Counted from the stretch's first letter, positions 1 to 9,687 are shown. The stretch: 49,058 bases of DNA from Nostoc linckia z4 (GCF_002608075.1 NZ_LAHA01000055.1:1-49058), one strand, 5' to 3'. Numbers and translations are program-made. The notes: generated by a model from the sequence alone, not told the origin.

Positions 1-56
1 CCCCCTCCCCGACTCCCCACCTCCCCATCTCCCCAGTCCCCAATCACACAAACATC
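1..56. repeat. C-rich low-complexity array at window edge
   Basis: Copies of a short CTCCCCA/CTCCCCAT unit run up to the first start codon. The same C-rich unit recurs at 17480-17575, 43190-43250 and elsewhere in the window. It looks like a dispersed intergenic tandem repeat, not a regulatory site. The array continues beyond the left edge. Confidence 0.6.
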
Positions 57-965
57 ATGGAACACTTAGAAGAAGTTCGGAAATTTTGGCATCATGCCGA
101 AGATTTGGGGTCTTTGCCTGATGATTATCAGTTATGGAAAGCTGGTCAAAAACAGGATTTTTTGTGGAACTCTAGAATTCTCAAGTCGCAATATGATGAA
201 CTTCCTCCCTTGAGGAAAATTGATATTGTTGGTTTATTTTTCACTGCTCTCAAAACTAAGATGGATCGTCAATTAGACGAAGCTCCTAATAATTGGAAAA
301 AGGCGATTCATGCCCACGGGAGTGTGGCAAAAATTAAGTTTATTTCTGCAAATAATACTTTATTTTCCGGTTTATTTAAGGGAGCAGACTACGGACTTTT
401 GCGATTATCTGTAACAGGAGAACCGAGCGATCGCGGTTTTGCTCCTGGTCTAGCCATTAAGTTATTTGTGGATGGAAATCCTTCGGAAAATTTCTCAGCT
501 TTGGTATCTTTAGTTGGGCAAGGCCAAAATTATAATTTCTTCGCCAATGAATTATCAAATATCGTTCCTGTAGCTAAAAGTCTTGGGCCGATTATCAGCA
601 ATTTGATATTTACCAGAGTTACCAAATATCCTACAAAACTTTATTTAGAAGATTTAGGAAAAATTGACCAACACGGTCATCAAGAAAATCAACCTCGTTA
701 TCCCGCACAAGTATTTCTTGTTCCTAATGCAAATATCAAATTTCTGGAAACGCCACATGACTTTAGAAAAGACCTGGCTACAATTCCATCTGGAACATCT
801 TTATATACTGTCTACGGTGTTAGCCCAGAAGATGTTACAGAGGAAAATAACAATCGTCAAAAAGCTAAAGTCATCGGACACATTGAAACCACATCGGAAT
901 TCACATCATCATTTTATGGTGATAATCAACTATTTTTCAGACATCAAAGATTCCGCGATCGTTAA
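57..965 (+). CDS. Catalase-fold (SrpA / allene-oxide-synthase-like) protein
   Basis: A 302-residue protein beginning at an ATG. Residues 84-96 (IHAHGSVAKIKF) match the catalase distal-histidine segment (VHAKG-G-A-x-x-x-F), which places the distal His at residue 85. Next comes RGFAPGLAIKLF (126-137), like the RGFAxKFYT stretch of catalases, and an FFANE segment (161-165). The C-terminus (DNQLFFRHQRFRDR) ends without an obvious proximal-tyrosine motif (RxxxY). At 302 residues it is much shorter than a classical catalase (about 480 or more). Short catalase-fold proteins of bacteria include peroxidases and fatty-acid hydroperoxide-metabolising enzymes (mini-catalase/allene oxide synthase types). 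The GMC oxidoreductase and patatin genes follow on the same strand, after 199 and then 217 bases. A lipid peroxide substrate is an inference from those neighbours. Family fairly sure, reaction unknown. Confidence 0.65.
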   Translation: MEHLEEVRKFWHHAEDLGSLPDDYQLWKAGQKQDFLWNSRILKSQYDELPPLRKIDIVGLFFTALKTKMDRQLDEAPNNWKKAIHAHGSVAKIKFISANNTLFSGLFKGADYGLLRLSVTGEPSDRGFAPGLAIKLFVDGNPSENFSALVSLVGQGQNYNFFANELSNIVPVAKSLGPIISNLIFTRVTKYPTKLYLEDLGKIDQHGHQENQPRYPAQVFLVPNANIKFLETPHDFRKDLATIPSGTSLYTVYGVSPEDVTEENNNRQKAKVIGHIETTSEFTSSFYGDNQLFFRHQRFRDR

Positions 966-1164
966 ATCGAAACAGCATGTTTGTAGAGACGCGATGAATG
1001 GCATTTTTACTTTACACAATGGATAATTTTATCGCGCAAAGTCGCAAAGGCGCAAAGATAAGAATTGAAAAGAGAGAAAGTAAATTTTAAATTTTAATCG
1101 CCCATAGAATCAATTAAAAATCTCAAATTAAAATTTTTTTGATGTATTTGAATTAATAAAAATT

Positions 1165-3108
1165 ATGACTACACAAACTGAATATGACTATATTGTTGTT
1201 GGTTCGGGTGCTGGAGGAGGCCCGGTAGCTGCGAATTTAGCAAAAGCAGGTTACAAGGTTTTGCTGTTAGAAGCAGGTGGCGATCCTTTACGGGATGAAA
1301 AGGGGAAAGATACAGAAAGATACACTTATTCAGTACCGGCGTTTCATGCGCGGGCCACGGAAGATAAGGATTTGAGATGGGATTTTTTTGTTAAGCACTA
1401 CTCGGATGAAAAGCAGCAGCAGCGTGATTCTAAGTTTAGCCCAGAACATCAGGGTATTCTATATCCGCGAGCCGGGACGTTGGGGGGATGTACTGCCCAT
1501 AATGCGATGATTACGGTGTATCCTCACAATAGTGATTGGGACAAAATTGCAGAAATCACCAAAGATGCTTCCTGGAACAGCGATAATATGCGGAAGTATT
1601 TTGAAAGGCTAGAGCGCTGCAATTATCTCGATCGCCCCATCAACCCTAATGATAATCCTACTCGTCACGGTTTTGATGGCTGGCTCACAACTAACTTAGC
1701 AGATCCTAAATTAGTTGTGCGCGATCGACAACTTCTAAAAGTAATCGTTAAATCTGCAATTCAAGCTTTAGCGGAACAAGGTAAAAGTTTACCCCAAGTA
1801 ATTAAAATAATTTTTCAAAGTTTCTTGGCTAACATATTAGCTTTTCTTAAACTCCGCCAAAAAGATCCTTTGGAGTTTTTAGACACACTTTTAGACCCCA
1901 ACGACTGGAAAATTACCAAAGTCAGTGGTGAAGGTGTGTTTTCTGTTCCACTTGCTGTGAAGGATGGAAAACGCACTGGTACAAGGGAATATATTCGGGA
2001 GATCGAACGCCAATTTCCCGATAAATTAATCGTGAAAACTCATGCATTGGTAACCAAAGTTTTACTCGATAAAAATAATACTGCCATCGGTGTAGAATAT
2101 CTTGACGGAAAACACATATATCGTGCAGATCCTCAAGCCGATAAAACAGAAAATAGCTCTCAAGTTAGCCGCACAGTATTTGTAAATAGAGAAGTCATTT
2201 TGTCTGGCGGTGCTTTCAACACTCCCCAAATACTCAAATTATCTGGAATCGGCCCGAAAGAAGAATTGACTACCTTAGGAATAGAAGTCCGCGTGGATCT
2301 TCCGGGAGTTGGTCATAATTTACAGGATCGTTACGAAGTTGGTGTGGTCAGTGAAATGAATCAAAACTTTAGCATTCTTGATAATTGTACATTTACCGAA
2401 CCACAACCAGCAGAGAAAATTAATGATACTTGTTTATTAGAATGGAATCGTTCCAAATCAGGTGTATATGTAACTAATGGAGCGGTGTTAGGGATTATCA
2501 AAAAATCCCATAAAGATAGAACAGAACCAGATTTATTTATTTTTGGACTACCAGCTTTTTTCAAAGGTTATTTTCTCAAATATTCCGAAGACATTGGTAA
2601 ATATAAAAATTATTTCACTTGGGCGATACTCAAAGCTCACACCAACAACACAGCAGGTTCAGTAACACTGAGAACAACTGACCCTAGAGATGTTCCAGAA
2701 ATTAATTTTAGATACTTTGATGAAGGTAATGATGTCAACGAACAAGACTTATTATCCGTTGTTGAGGGAGTGGAGTTTGTGAGACGCTTGACAAAACGCA
2801 CTGAGTTGTTTACAAAAGCAGAATTGCTACCAAATAAAAATATAGATGAACAACATGAAATTAAGCAATTTATCAAAGATGAAGCTTGGGGACACCACGC
2901 CTGTGGGACATGTAAAATTGGGCATAAAGATGACAAAATGGCAGTCTTAGACAGTGACTTCCGAGTTTATGGAACGCAGAATTTACGCGTGGTAGATGCA
3001 TCTGTATTTCCTTTTATTCCTGGATTTTTTATTGTCACGCCAATATACATGATTAGCGAAAAAGCCAGCGATGTGATTTTGCAACAAGCAAGAGGCAATA
3101 GGCAATAG
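1165..3108 (+). CDS. GMC family FAD-dependent oxidoreductase
   Basis: A 647-residue flavoprotein of the glucose-methanol-choline oxidoreductase family, which oxidises alcohols to aldehydes or ketones using FAD. Residues 8-37 hold the dinucleotide-binding fold with GSGAGG at 13-18 and LLLEAG at 33-38. GMC signature 1 (PRAGTLGGCTAHN) lies at about 101-113. Signature 2 (SGGAFNTPQILKLSGIGP) lies in the middle. The C-terminal domain has HHACGTCKIG (His577/His578, the usual place of the catalytic His) and LRVVDASVFP. The second catalytic residue, normally N or H in a GNTN/H-P context, is not visible: the equivalent stretch reads IPGFFIVTP. The last residues (RGNRQ) are encoded by a GGCAATA-type repeat, so the extreme C-terminus may be recent. 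It lies between the catalase-like and patatin genes. Substrate unknown. Confidence 0.88.
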   Translation: MTTQTEYDYIVVGSGAGGGPVAANLAKAGYKVLLLEAGGDPLRDEKGKDTERYTYSVPAFHARATEDKDLRWDFFVKHYSDEKQQQRDSKFSPEHQGILYPRAGTLGGCTAHNAMITVYPHNSDWDKIAEITKDASWNSDNMRKYFERLERCNYLDRPINPNDNPTRHGFDGWLTTNLADPKLVVRDRQLLKVIVKSAIQALAEQGKSLPQVIKIIFQSFLANILAFLKLRQKDPLEFLDTLLDPNDWKITKVSGEGVFSVPLAVKDGKRTGTREYIREIERQFPDKLIVKTHALVTKVLLDKNNTAIGVEYLDGKHIYRADPQADKTENSSQVSRTVFVNREVILSGGAFNTPQILKLSGIGPKEELTTLGIEVRVDLPGVGHNLQDRYEVGVVSEMNQNFSILDNCTFTEPQPAEKINDTCLLEWNRSKSGVYVTNGAVLGIIKKSHKDRTEPDLFIFGLPAFFKGYFLKYSEDIGKYKNYFTWAILKAHTNNTAGSVTLRTTDPRDVPEINFRYFDEGNDVNEQDLLSVVEGVEFVRRLTKRTELFTKAELLPNKNIDEQHEIKQFIKDEAWGHHACGTCKIGHKDDKMAVLDSDFRVYGTQNLRVVDASVFPFIPGFFIVTPIYMISEKASDVILQQARGNRQ

Positions 3109-3183
3109 ACAATGGATTTTTATCACCAATGATTTAGTAGGACTATATTTATTCATCAAATTTTATTCTGATTCTTTAATTTT

Positions 3184-3301
<118 letters not shown>

Positions 3302-3325
3302 TTTTTAACACCAGGGAATTTATCT

Positions 3326-5005
3326 ATGGACAATAAGTTACGGCATTTTGACATTGGTTTAGTTATGGCTGGTGCTGTTTCAGCCGGTGCATATACTTCT
3401 GGCGTAATTGACTTTCTTTTTGAAGCTTTAGATCAATGGTACGAACAAAAAGCAAAGCAACAACAGCAGTATGGTGATGATTTTGCACAATGGGAAATTC
3501 CACCCCACGATGTTTTCATTAAAGCCATGTCTGGAGCATCAGCAGGTGCTATTGTTGCTGCAATTACAGCATCTTCACTATATAGCGATATCACTCCTGT
3601 AATTGGCTATCCGGTGAACAATCCGGTGAAGAATAAACTTTATGAAAGTTGGGTACAAAGAATAGATGTATCTGAACTTTTAAAGACTCAGGATTTAGAC
3701 GATCCGAAAGCTCCTGTTTTATCTTTTCTCGATTCTACTATTCTCGATGAGCTTGGAGAAGATGTTCTGCAATTAAAATCTACAGGTAAAAAACGACCTT
3801 ATATTGACGATCCCTTTGAGGTTTATTTGTGTATTACTAACTTGCGTGGCGTTCCTTATGTCATTAAATCTCAAGGAACTAATTCCAGCATTAAGGGACA
3901 TTATATGGTTAAACATGCAGATTTTATGCATTTTGCCATCGGTGACAAAAGTAGTGATGTTGAAGGTGCGATCGCTCTCAATCCAGATAAAATTGATATC
4001 AGTAATTGGAAACTATTAGTTGATTCAGCATTAGCCAGCAGTGCGTTCCCCGTAGGATTTCCTCCTCGTCAACTCCAACGTAGTAGTATCGATGAATACG
4101 AAAAACGCAAGTGGGAAATACCTGTTCGCAACCCAATACTAACGGGTACTTGTTCAGAGTATCGCTGTATCAGTCCTGATAAAGATTTATTAACTCAAGG
4201 TTCCTATGAGTTTGTCACAGTAGATGGCGGGATTATTAGCAACGAACCTATAGAACTTGTTCGCTTGGCGTTGCGAGGTAATCAACAGCGAAATCCCCGT
4301 GATGGAGAGCAAGCAAACCGAGCTACTTTGTTAATCGATCCATTTCCCAATGATGTGGATGCAGTGAATCCAGGTAATAATTTACTCAACTTAGTATTGC
4401 GAATTTTTAGGAGTTTTATCAATCAAAATCGATTCAAACCAGATGAATTAATTCTCGCCTTAGATGAAGATGTTTACAGTCGCTTTTTGATTGCTCCCGA
4501 ACGTAGCGACCGCCAAGATAGAAAACCTCTAGCTTGTGGTAGCCTAAATGCTTTCGGTGGTTTTCTCTCCCAGGAATTTCGCCATCACGACTATATGCTT
4601 GGTAGGCGTAATTGCCAAAGATTTCTCCAAAAATATTTTGTCTTACCAGCTTCTAATTCACTGTTTGATGGCTGGCCAGAAACACTGAAAAATCACCCGC
4701 AATTCCAAGTTGAAAAAACAGGAGAATCAGATATTTTTCTGCCAATTATTCCTCTAGTGGGTTCTGCCAAAAAAGAAGTTAACCTCCCGCCTTGGCCTAA
4801 ATATGCACAAGAAAACTTTAAATTTCTAGAAAAACAAATCCAAGAACGCATTCATGTTGTGATTCCTCGGTTAATCAATCAATCCATCAATGATTATTTT
4901 ACCCGTACTGCTCTCAATGTTCTTTGGTTTTTCAAACGTGGAACTTTAGCTAAAATGTTACGAAATATCATCAAGGACAATTTAGAAAAATACGGTCAAT
5001 TATAG
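3326..5005 (+). CDS. Patatin-like phospholipase family protein
   Basis: A 559-residue predicted acyl hydrolase of the patatin family, which cleaves acyl groups from membrane lipids with a Ser-Asp dyad. The N-terminal strand (DIGLVMAGAVSAGAYTSGV, residues 9-27) occupies the oxyanion-loop position. GASAG at 70-74 is the GxSxG nucleophile elbow, with Ser72 as nucleophile. VDGG at 299-302 supplies the Asp (Asp300) of the DG[GA] motif. The C-terminal ~200 residues go beyond the usual patatin core and contain no domain I recognise. No signal peptide is visible. The ATG start has a purine-rich AGGGAA upstream. It is the third gene of the set with the catalase-like and GMC genes, which suggests, as inference only, release of fatty acids for oxidation. 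Confidence 0.85.
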   Translation: MDNKLRHFDIGLVMAGAVSAGAYTSGVIDFLFEALDQWYEQKAKQQQQYGDDFAQWEIPPHDVFIKAMSGASAGAIVAAITASSLYSDITPVIGYPVNNPVKNKLYESWVQRIDVSELLKTQDLDDPKAPVLSFLDSTILDELGEDVLQLKSTGKKRPYIDDPFEVYLCITNLRGVPYVIKSQGTNSSIKGHYMVKHADFMHFAIGDKSSDVEGAIALNPDKIDISNWKLLVDSALASSAFPVGFPPRQLQRSSIDEYEKRKWEIPVRNPILTGTCSEYRCISPDKDLLTQGSYEFVTVDGGIISNEPIELVRLALRGNQQRNPRDGEQANRATLLIDPFPNDVDAVNPGNNLLNLVLRIFRSFINQNRFKPDELILALDEDVYSRFLIAPERSDRQDRKPLACGSLNAFGGFLSQEFRHHDYMLGRRNCQRFLQKYFVLPASNSLFDGWPETLKNHPQFQVEKTGESDIFLPIIPLVGSAKKEVNLPPWPKYAQENFKFLEKQIQERIHVVIPRLINQSINDYFTRTALNVLWFFKRGTLAKMLRNIIKDNLEKYGQL

Positions 5006-5014
5006 CAATTTAAA

Positions 5015-5043
5015 CTGTTGACTGCGAACCGTCAACAGTCAAC
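5015..5043. terminator. Hairpin between convergent genes
   Basis: CTGTTGAC (5015-5022) pairs perfectly with GTCAACAG (5031-5038) around an 8-base loop. An overlapping alternative pairs GTTGACTG with CAGTCAAC. It lies between the stop codons of the patatin gene (+) and the antiporter gene (-), so it may end transcription of either. There is no clear T-run. The same GTTGACTGTTGAC words form the core of the GGGACTTCC element family described below. Confidence 0.4.
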
Positions 5044-5083
5044 AACCATATACTTTTAGTCTTCAATGAACCGTTAACCCCTA

Positions 5084-6658
5084 TTACCCGTCTTGTTTTT
5101 CATCTCCATTTTGTAAAACATCTTCCAACAAAGAAGCAAGTTCTTTATTTAACCGTCCAGACTTAACAAATTCTGCATAAGTATCTGCTTCAATTGCCAA
5201 CAATTCTCCTCTAAATTGTTCGTTGGTAAAGTTTTGAAGATTGGGATAATCATTTTGTAATTTGTAGATTTTCGTCTCTAAATTTGCAAACTCACCTTGG
5301 ATGAGTTTCTCCTGATAACGCCGAAATTCTGGGTCAATCCCAGGACGTTTATCTGCTTGCAGATGTTGTATGACTCTTTCTAGAGCAACATAACGAGCTA
5401 CCAATTCTAAAAATTTCTCGCGTAAGGGTGCATCACCCAACAAATTGAGTTTTTTCAGCAAAGGTTTAATGGTCAATCCTTGCACAAGCAAAGTAAATAA
5501 TACTACCCCAAAAACCGTAGCAATGACTTTTTCTCGCTCTGGTAGTATTGTCGGTACGCTCAATGCTAGAGCAATGGAAACGGAACCCCGCAGTCCACCC
5601 CACCATAAGATAGTTTGCTCTGGTAGAGAAATTTCGGATTTGGTGATGCTGGTACTGAATTTGCTCAAAAGCACAATAGCAACTCCCCGCATCAAAATCA
5701 TTGCTCCCACTGTCACCAGAATAATTTGCAAATTTTCTGCCAAACTAGCAAAGCGTATTTGGTCGCCAATCAACAAAAACACAATGGAATTCACAAAAAA
5801 CGCTAAAAATTCCCAAAATTCGGAAACAATAACGCGGGTGCGGGGATTCATTCCTATACGAGAGCCAAAGTTACCTAAAATCAAACCAGTGGTGACAACG
5901 CCAATAACTCCAGAACCACCAAAGTCTTCAATAATCAGGTAGGTACCGTAAGCGGAAACCAAAGTTAAGGATTGTTCTACTAAAGGTAAATCGAAGCGCT
6001 GGGTAAGGTAGGAAATACCAAACCCAATAAAACTTCCTACTGCAATCCCAATGCCGACAACTGTGAAAAACTCAACTAAAATTGGCTGAAATTCTAATTC
6101 TACAGTTTTCAAAGAAAACGATACCAAAAAACCAAAGGCAACTACCGCCATGCCATCATTGAACAAGCTTTCGCCTTCCATTAAGGTGACAAGACGACTA
6201 CCTACGCCTAGTTCGCGGAACAAGGCGGTGACGGAAACAGGGTCAGTAGCAGAGAGACTGGCTGCGATGAGTAAAGCTGTGGTTAGGGAAACAGCAACAA
6301 CTTGATTCAAAGCGATCGCCACGCCTGCTATTGTAATTACCACCCCCAAAATTGCATACAAGCAAATTGGCACTAAATCCCGTTTCAGTTCCGACCACTT
6401 TAAATTCCATGCAGCTTCAAACAATAGTGGTGGTAAAAAAATAAACAAAATCAATTCCGGGGAAAGGGTCACCAAACGCACATCAAAAAATGCCAACCAT
6501 AAGCCAACAATCACCAATAGCAACGTGTAAGGTATCTGGCGGAACCAGCTAAATATCTGCGGTAGTGTCGCCACACCCAAAGACACCGAAAGCACTAAAA
6601 GAAATTGCTTGAGATTGTTTGCGATCGCTTCCTCGGCAATCCCACCTTCAAGTACCAT
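5084..6658 (-). CDS. CPA1-type Na+/H+ antiporter
   Basis: A 524-residue integral membrane protein of the monovalent cation:proton antiporter-1 family, exchanging Na+ (or K+) for H+ across the plasma or thylakoid membrane. About 12 hydrophobic segments fill roughly the first 400 residues. The ion-binding motif SATDPVS, followed by ELGV and EGESLFNDG, is characteristic of CPA1. A GGLRGSVSIALALSVP segment precedes the last membrane helices. The C-terminal ~115 residues form a soluble, charged tail. I chose ATG at 6658; an in-frame TTG six codons upstream (6676) is possible but has no ribosome-binding site. A second, different CPA1 gene lies at 9688-11241. Confidence 0.9.
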   Translation of the reverse strand: MVLEGGIAEEAIANNLKQFLLVLSVSLGVATLPQIFSWFRQIPYTLLLVIVGLWLAFFDVRLVTLSPELILFIFLPPLLFEAAWNLKWSELKRDLVPICLYAILGVVITIAGVAIALNQVVAVSLTTALLIAASLSATDPVSVTALFRELGVGSRLVTLMEGESLFNDGMAVVAFGFLVSFSLKTVELEFQPILVEFFTVVGIGIAVGSFIGFGISYLTQRFDLPLVEQSLTLVSAYGTYLIIEDFGGSGVIGVVTTGLILGNFGSRIGMNPRTRVIVSEFWEFLAFFVNSIVFLLIGDQIRFASLAENLQIILVTVGAMILMRGVAIVLLSKFSTSITKSEISLPEQTILWWGGLRGSVSIALALSVPTILPEREKVIATVFGVVLFTLLVQGLTIKPLLKKLNLLGDAPLREKFLELVARYVALERVIQHLQADKRPGIDPEFRRYQEKLIQGEFANLETKIYKLQNDYPNLQNFTNEQFRGELLAIEADTYAEFVKSGRLNKELASLLEDVLQNGDEKQDG

Positions 6659-6776
6659 AAGAAGATTCCTAGTCAAATTTTGTACTTATACTCTTGTAAC
6701 TATTTTTAGATGACATGAAATTAATGTCAGACTTTAATGAGCAAAGCAAGAAGACTTAACAGTTAACTGCATATTT

Positions 6777-6792
6777 AAGGAGGAAGGTCTTG
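6777..6792 (+). promoter_or_regulatory. Strong Shine-Dalgarno with TTG start
   Basis: AAGGAGG at 6777-6783 lies six bases before the TTG at 6790. It is one of the best ribosome-binding sites in the window and justifies a TTG start for the broken DUF389 gene. Confidence 0.6.
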
Positions 6793-7790
6793 GGTAATAA
6801 CATTCGAGACCGATTTAAAAATTTCCGTCGCCAGGGTTCCCAACCAGAAAAACTCCAACAGCTACAAACAGAGTTGCTGGCAGAATCAACCCTAGACTCA
6901 GCTTACATAATTTTAATTGTTAGCTCCTGCGCCATCGCCACCTTTGGTTTATTGTCCAACAGTGCAGCTGTAATTATTGGCGCGATGATTATTGCTCCCT
7001 TAATGTTGCCAATTCGAGGTTTAGCTTTTGGTGCTTTACAAGCAGATATTACCTTATTTCGCAAGGGAGTAATTCTGTAGCAATTGGCACGTTATTAGCG
7101 GTAGTCATCGCTTGTTCTTTGGGTTGGCTGCTGGGGTTGCCCAGATATGGTAGTGAAATCCTGGCTCGTTCCAGACCAACATTATTAGATTTGGGAATTG
7201 CCGTAGTAGCTGGTGGTATAAGTGGCTACGGCAAAATCGAACCAAAAATCTCTGGTACTGTGGCGGGAACTGCGATCGCTGTTGCCCTCATGCCCCCGAT
7301 TTGCGTCATTGGTTTAGGCTTAGCACAAGGAAATTGGTCGCTCAGTTTCGGAGCAACCTTACTTTACCTAACTAACTTACTCGGTATTGCCCTCTCCTGT
7401 ATGGTGACATTCTCAGTAGCAGGTTACACCTCAATAGCGCGGGCACATCGTCCCTTAATTTGGACTATGGCTTTAACAGCAATCCTGGTAATTCCCTTGG
7501 GCGTCAGCTTTGCGCGACTCGTGCGACAAGGGCAACTAGAAACCAGCCTGCGAAAAGCATTATTGAACCGTACCATCACCTTTACGCGATTACAGTTGCT
7601 TAACAGCAATACCAACTGGTTAACAAATCCCCCAGAAGTACGCTTGAGCGTCCGAGCAAGGGAACCAGTCACACCGCGACAAGTAGAGCTATTAGAAGAA
7701 TTTATCGAACGAGAAATGGGGCAACGATTTACCTTAATTTTTGAAGTTGGTCAGGTGGAAGAAATTCGACGTTCCCAACCCACGCAATAA
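6790..7790 (+). pseudogene. DUF389 (TIGR00341-like) membrane protein gene, frameshifted
   Basis: Two consecutive reading frames together encode one DUF389-type membrane protein of unknown function. The first (6790-7080) carries the N-terminal hydrophobic segments with the family-typical SAAVIIGAMIIAPLMLPI, then stops after FRKGVIL. The second is open in the -1 frame from about 7062 to 7790; it continues with AIGTLLAVVIACSLGWLLG, GISGYGKIEPKISGTVAG and AVALMPPICVIGLGLA, followed by a soluble tail. One extra base near 7073-7076 (AATTCTG to AATTTCTG) would restore GVISVAIGT, so a single-base deletion explains the break. Either this is a recent inactivation or a sequencing error. Functional translation would need a frameshift, for which I see no slippery signal. 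Confidence 0.75.
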
Positions 7791-7866
7791 AAAATGGGGA
7801 GATGGAGGGAAAAAAGACAAGGAGGACAAGGGAGATAAGAATAACTCCTCATATCAATAGTCCGTT

Positions 7867-9105
7867 TTATTTAGTTTGCAACTGCTTGAGTTTATTATTG
7901 GCTGATAGTAGTAACTCTTGAGCTTTGAGATATGCCGTTGTACCATTTTGGACTTTTTCTAATTGATTAATAATACTTTGCAATTGGCTGCTGACACGAT
8001 TGCGGTCTAGAGTTTGAGAATCGTCAGGAATGGAAGCTAATAAGTTTTCGATTTCTCGTTGCGCTGCTGACAAAGCCTCCACAGCATCAGCTTCGGCTTG
8101 CCGTCTGACTTTAACTTGACCTAAATTACTTTCATAAATTGCTAGTAATTCCTGTGCTTGGGCATAACCAGCCACATCATTTGTGGGAACGTCTTTGAGT
8201 CGTTCAATAGCTTCTTCCCATAAATGTTCTATTTGTCGCCATTCACTGACAGGGTGTGGCGGATTTTGACCAGCTTTGGCGGCTTGCCATGAAAATTGGC
8301 GGGCTGCGGTGATTAATGCACTGATACGTTCATTACCGGCGGCCAGTCCCACAACTTCCTTAAACTCACGCTTGTAGTCATCTAGTTGATTGCGTGTAGT
8401 TTTTCCTGCTAGGGTTTGACTGGGAATTTGCTCTAATTGATTTAGTGCTGTTTGCCAAGTAGCGATCGCAGTTTTTCGATCGCTGACTGTTGTAGCTTGT
8501 TGATATTGCTGTTTTGCATTTAATAAAGCCTGCATATTATCTGCGAGCAAAGTTTGAGCATTCTTTTCCTGAAAAACCTTAGCTTCTAGCTGCCCAACTA
8601 AACGACGAGATGCATTAAAACCATAGATGCTAAAGTGGCGATCGTACCACCAATATCTATATTCAGACAAATCGCTGACAAACCAAGTTGGTAATTCATT
8701 GAGATGTTTTTGTGCTTGTTGTAGCTTTTGTTCTCCCAAAGCCAAATCAGCTGGACTGGTAGCTTTTTCAATCAATTGTTCAGCCTGTTCCACTGTTACT
8801 AACGCCTGTCGATAGTGATGATCCACATTTATATAGCTAGGTAATAACAAAACAGGCGCATTTTGTACCACCGGACGGCGAATCACTGCGTAAGGCAAGT
8901 TCGCTACCCAAATCACACCAACAGGAATCCCTATAAGTATGGTTATCCAAATAAGTTTAGTGCCTATGCCCCCCTTGGCTTTGGCAGGTGATTGATGGCG
9001 TGATTGGACTACAGTTTGTTGGCTATTATTGGGTGGATATATTCCAGAGCTATTTTGAGAATTTTTACGCAGAATATTCCAGTTCAATTTGTTTAAAAAA
9101 CTCAT
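7867..9105 (-). CDS. Membrane-anchored coiled-coil protein, function unknown
   Basis: A protein of 412 residues from ATG 9105. It has a short polar N-terminus, one membrane segment (LIWITILIGIPVGVIWVANLPYAVI in two halves, roughly residues 52-75), and a long, largely helical domain rich in Gln, Ala and Leu. That domain carries repeated patterns such as AxxxLxQAxxxLxxIP, which suggest helical-hairpin or TPR-like bundles outside the membrane. I do not recognise a named family. In-frame upstream starts exist (ATG 9117, ATG 9138, TTG 9159) and would add up to 18 hydrophobic residues; 9105 gives the most ordinary N-terminus. It stands alone between the broken DUF389 gene and the second antiporter. 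Confidence 0.7.
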   Translation of the reverse strand: MSFLNKLNWNILRKNSQNSSGIYPPNNSQQTVVQSRHQSPAKAKGGIGTKLIWITILIGIPVGVIWVANLPYAVIRRPVVQNAPVLLLPSYINVDHHYRQALVTVEQAEQLIEKATSPADLALGEQKLQQAQKHLNELPTWFVSDLSEYRYWWYDRHFSIYGFNASRRLVGQLEAKVFQEKNAQTLLADNMQALLNAKQQYQQATTVSDRKTAIATWQTALNQLEQIPSQTLAGKTTRNQLDDYKREFKEVVGLAAGNERISALITAARQFSWQAAKAGQNPPHPVSEWRQIEHLWEEAIERLKDVPTNDVAGYAQAQELLAIYESNLGQVKVRRQAEADAVEALSAAQREIENLLASIPDDSQTLDRNRVSSQLQSIINQLEKVQNGTTAYLKAQELLLSANNKLKQLQTK

Positions 9106-9272
9106 AAATATAACCATTACTGTGTTTATTATTCCCATTTTTGTCAGAAATATAAACAATAGGCTATTTCGTTTTTTAGAAAATTAAAGACTACGTCGTA
9201 TAATTTCAAAAATAAAATATAGAATTCATATTTTATTTTTGAAAAAAAATAATACACATCTAACTTGATTCT

Positions 9273-9385
9273 CAATACGGTTCGGTTAAAGAAGAAAGGG
9301 GAAAGGGAAAATACCAAACCTTTCCCCCTTTCCCCTTTTCCCGACTTATGCAAGAAGTCTATACTGCTTATCCGAACCCTATTGA
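9273..9385. repeat. Hairpin element ending in CCGAACCCTATTG
   Basis: The left end reads CAATACGGTTCGGTTA and the right end ATCCGAACCCTATTG, an imperfect inverted repeat. Inside is a purine arm (AAAGGGGAAAGGGAAAATACC) opposite a pyrimidine arm, then CGACTTATGCAAGAAGTCT. The inner part is shared with elements at 18650-18772, 20847-20932 and 32920-33039. The outer CCGAACCCTATTG end recurs at 26242-26254. Confidence 0.65.
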
Positions 9386-9446
9386 CTCTTATCTGTTACC
9401 TGTTCCCTATCTACACAAAGATTTTCACTAATAAAATCGGATTCCT

Positions 9447-9594
9447 ATAAGTAGCTCAACCTAAAAAAACGTCATACGTAGATGTCAATAAATAAATGTA
9501 GGGTGTGTTATGCCGTAGGCTAACGCACCTCTGTAGACTATAGCTGAAATAAAATTGCTATATATGTTACCTTTTTTAAGATTGACCTACTTAT
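9447..9594. mobile_element. MITE-like element, ATAAGTAGCTCAA family, copy 1
   Basis: The left terminus ATAAGTAGCTCAA pairs with the right terminus TTGACCTACTTAT (12 of 13 bases). The interior contains GTAGGGTGTGTTA followed by CCGTAGGCTAACGCACC, a widespread cyanobacterial repeat sequence. The element is 148 bp, non-coding, and lies upstream of the antiporter gene. A second copy lies at 18057-18229. Confidence 0.6.
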
Positions 9595-9687
9595 GAGAAA
9601 ATTCAAAAGTAGATTTCAGAGCGATCGCACATCCTCTAAGATGAGATATCGATCGCTATTGTTCAAATAAATTTTCAGAAAGTAATA

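Larger units (their letters stand above)
9106..9687. other. Gene-free stretch carrying two repeat elements
   Basis: No gene is supported. It holds an AT-rich part (9160-9260), a G/A-C/T hairpin element (9273-9385) and an ATAAGTAGCTCAA-type element (9447-9594). The last ~90 bases should contain the antiporter promoter, but I cannot point to a clear -35/-10 pair. Confidence 0.6.
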
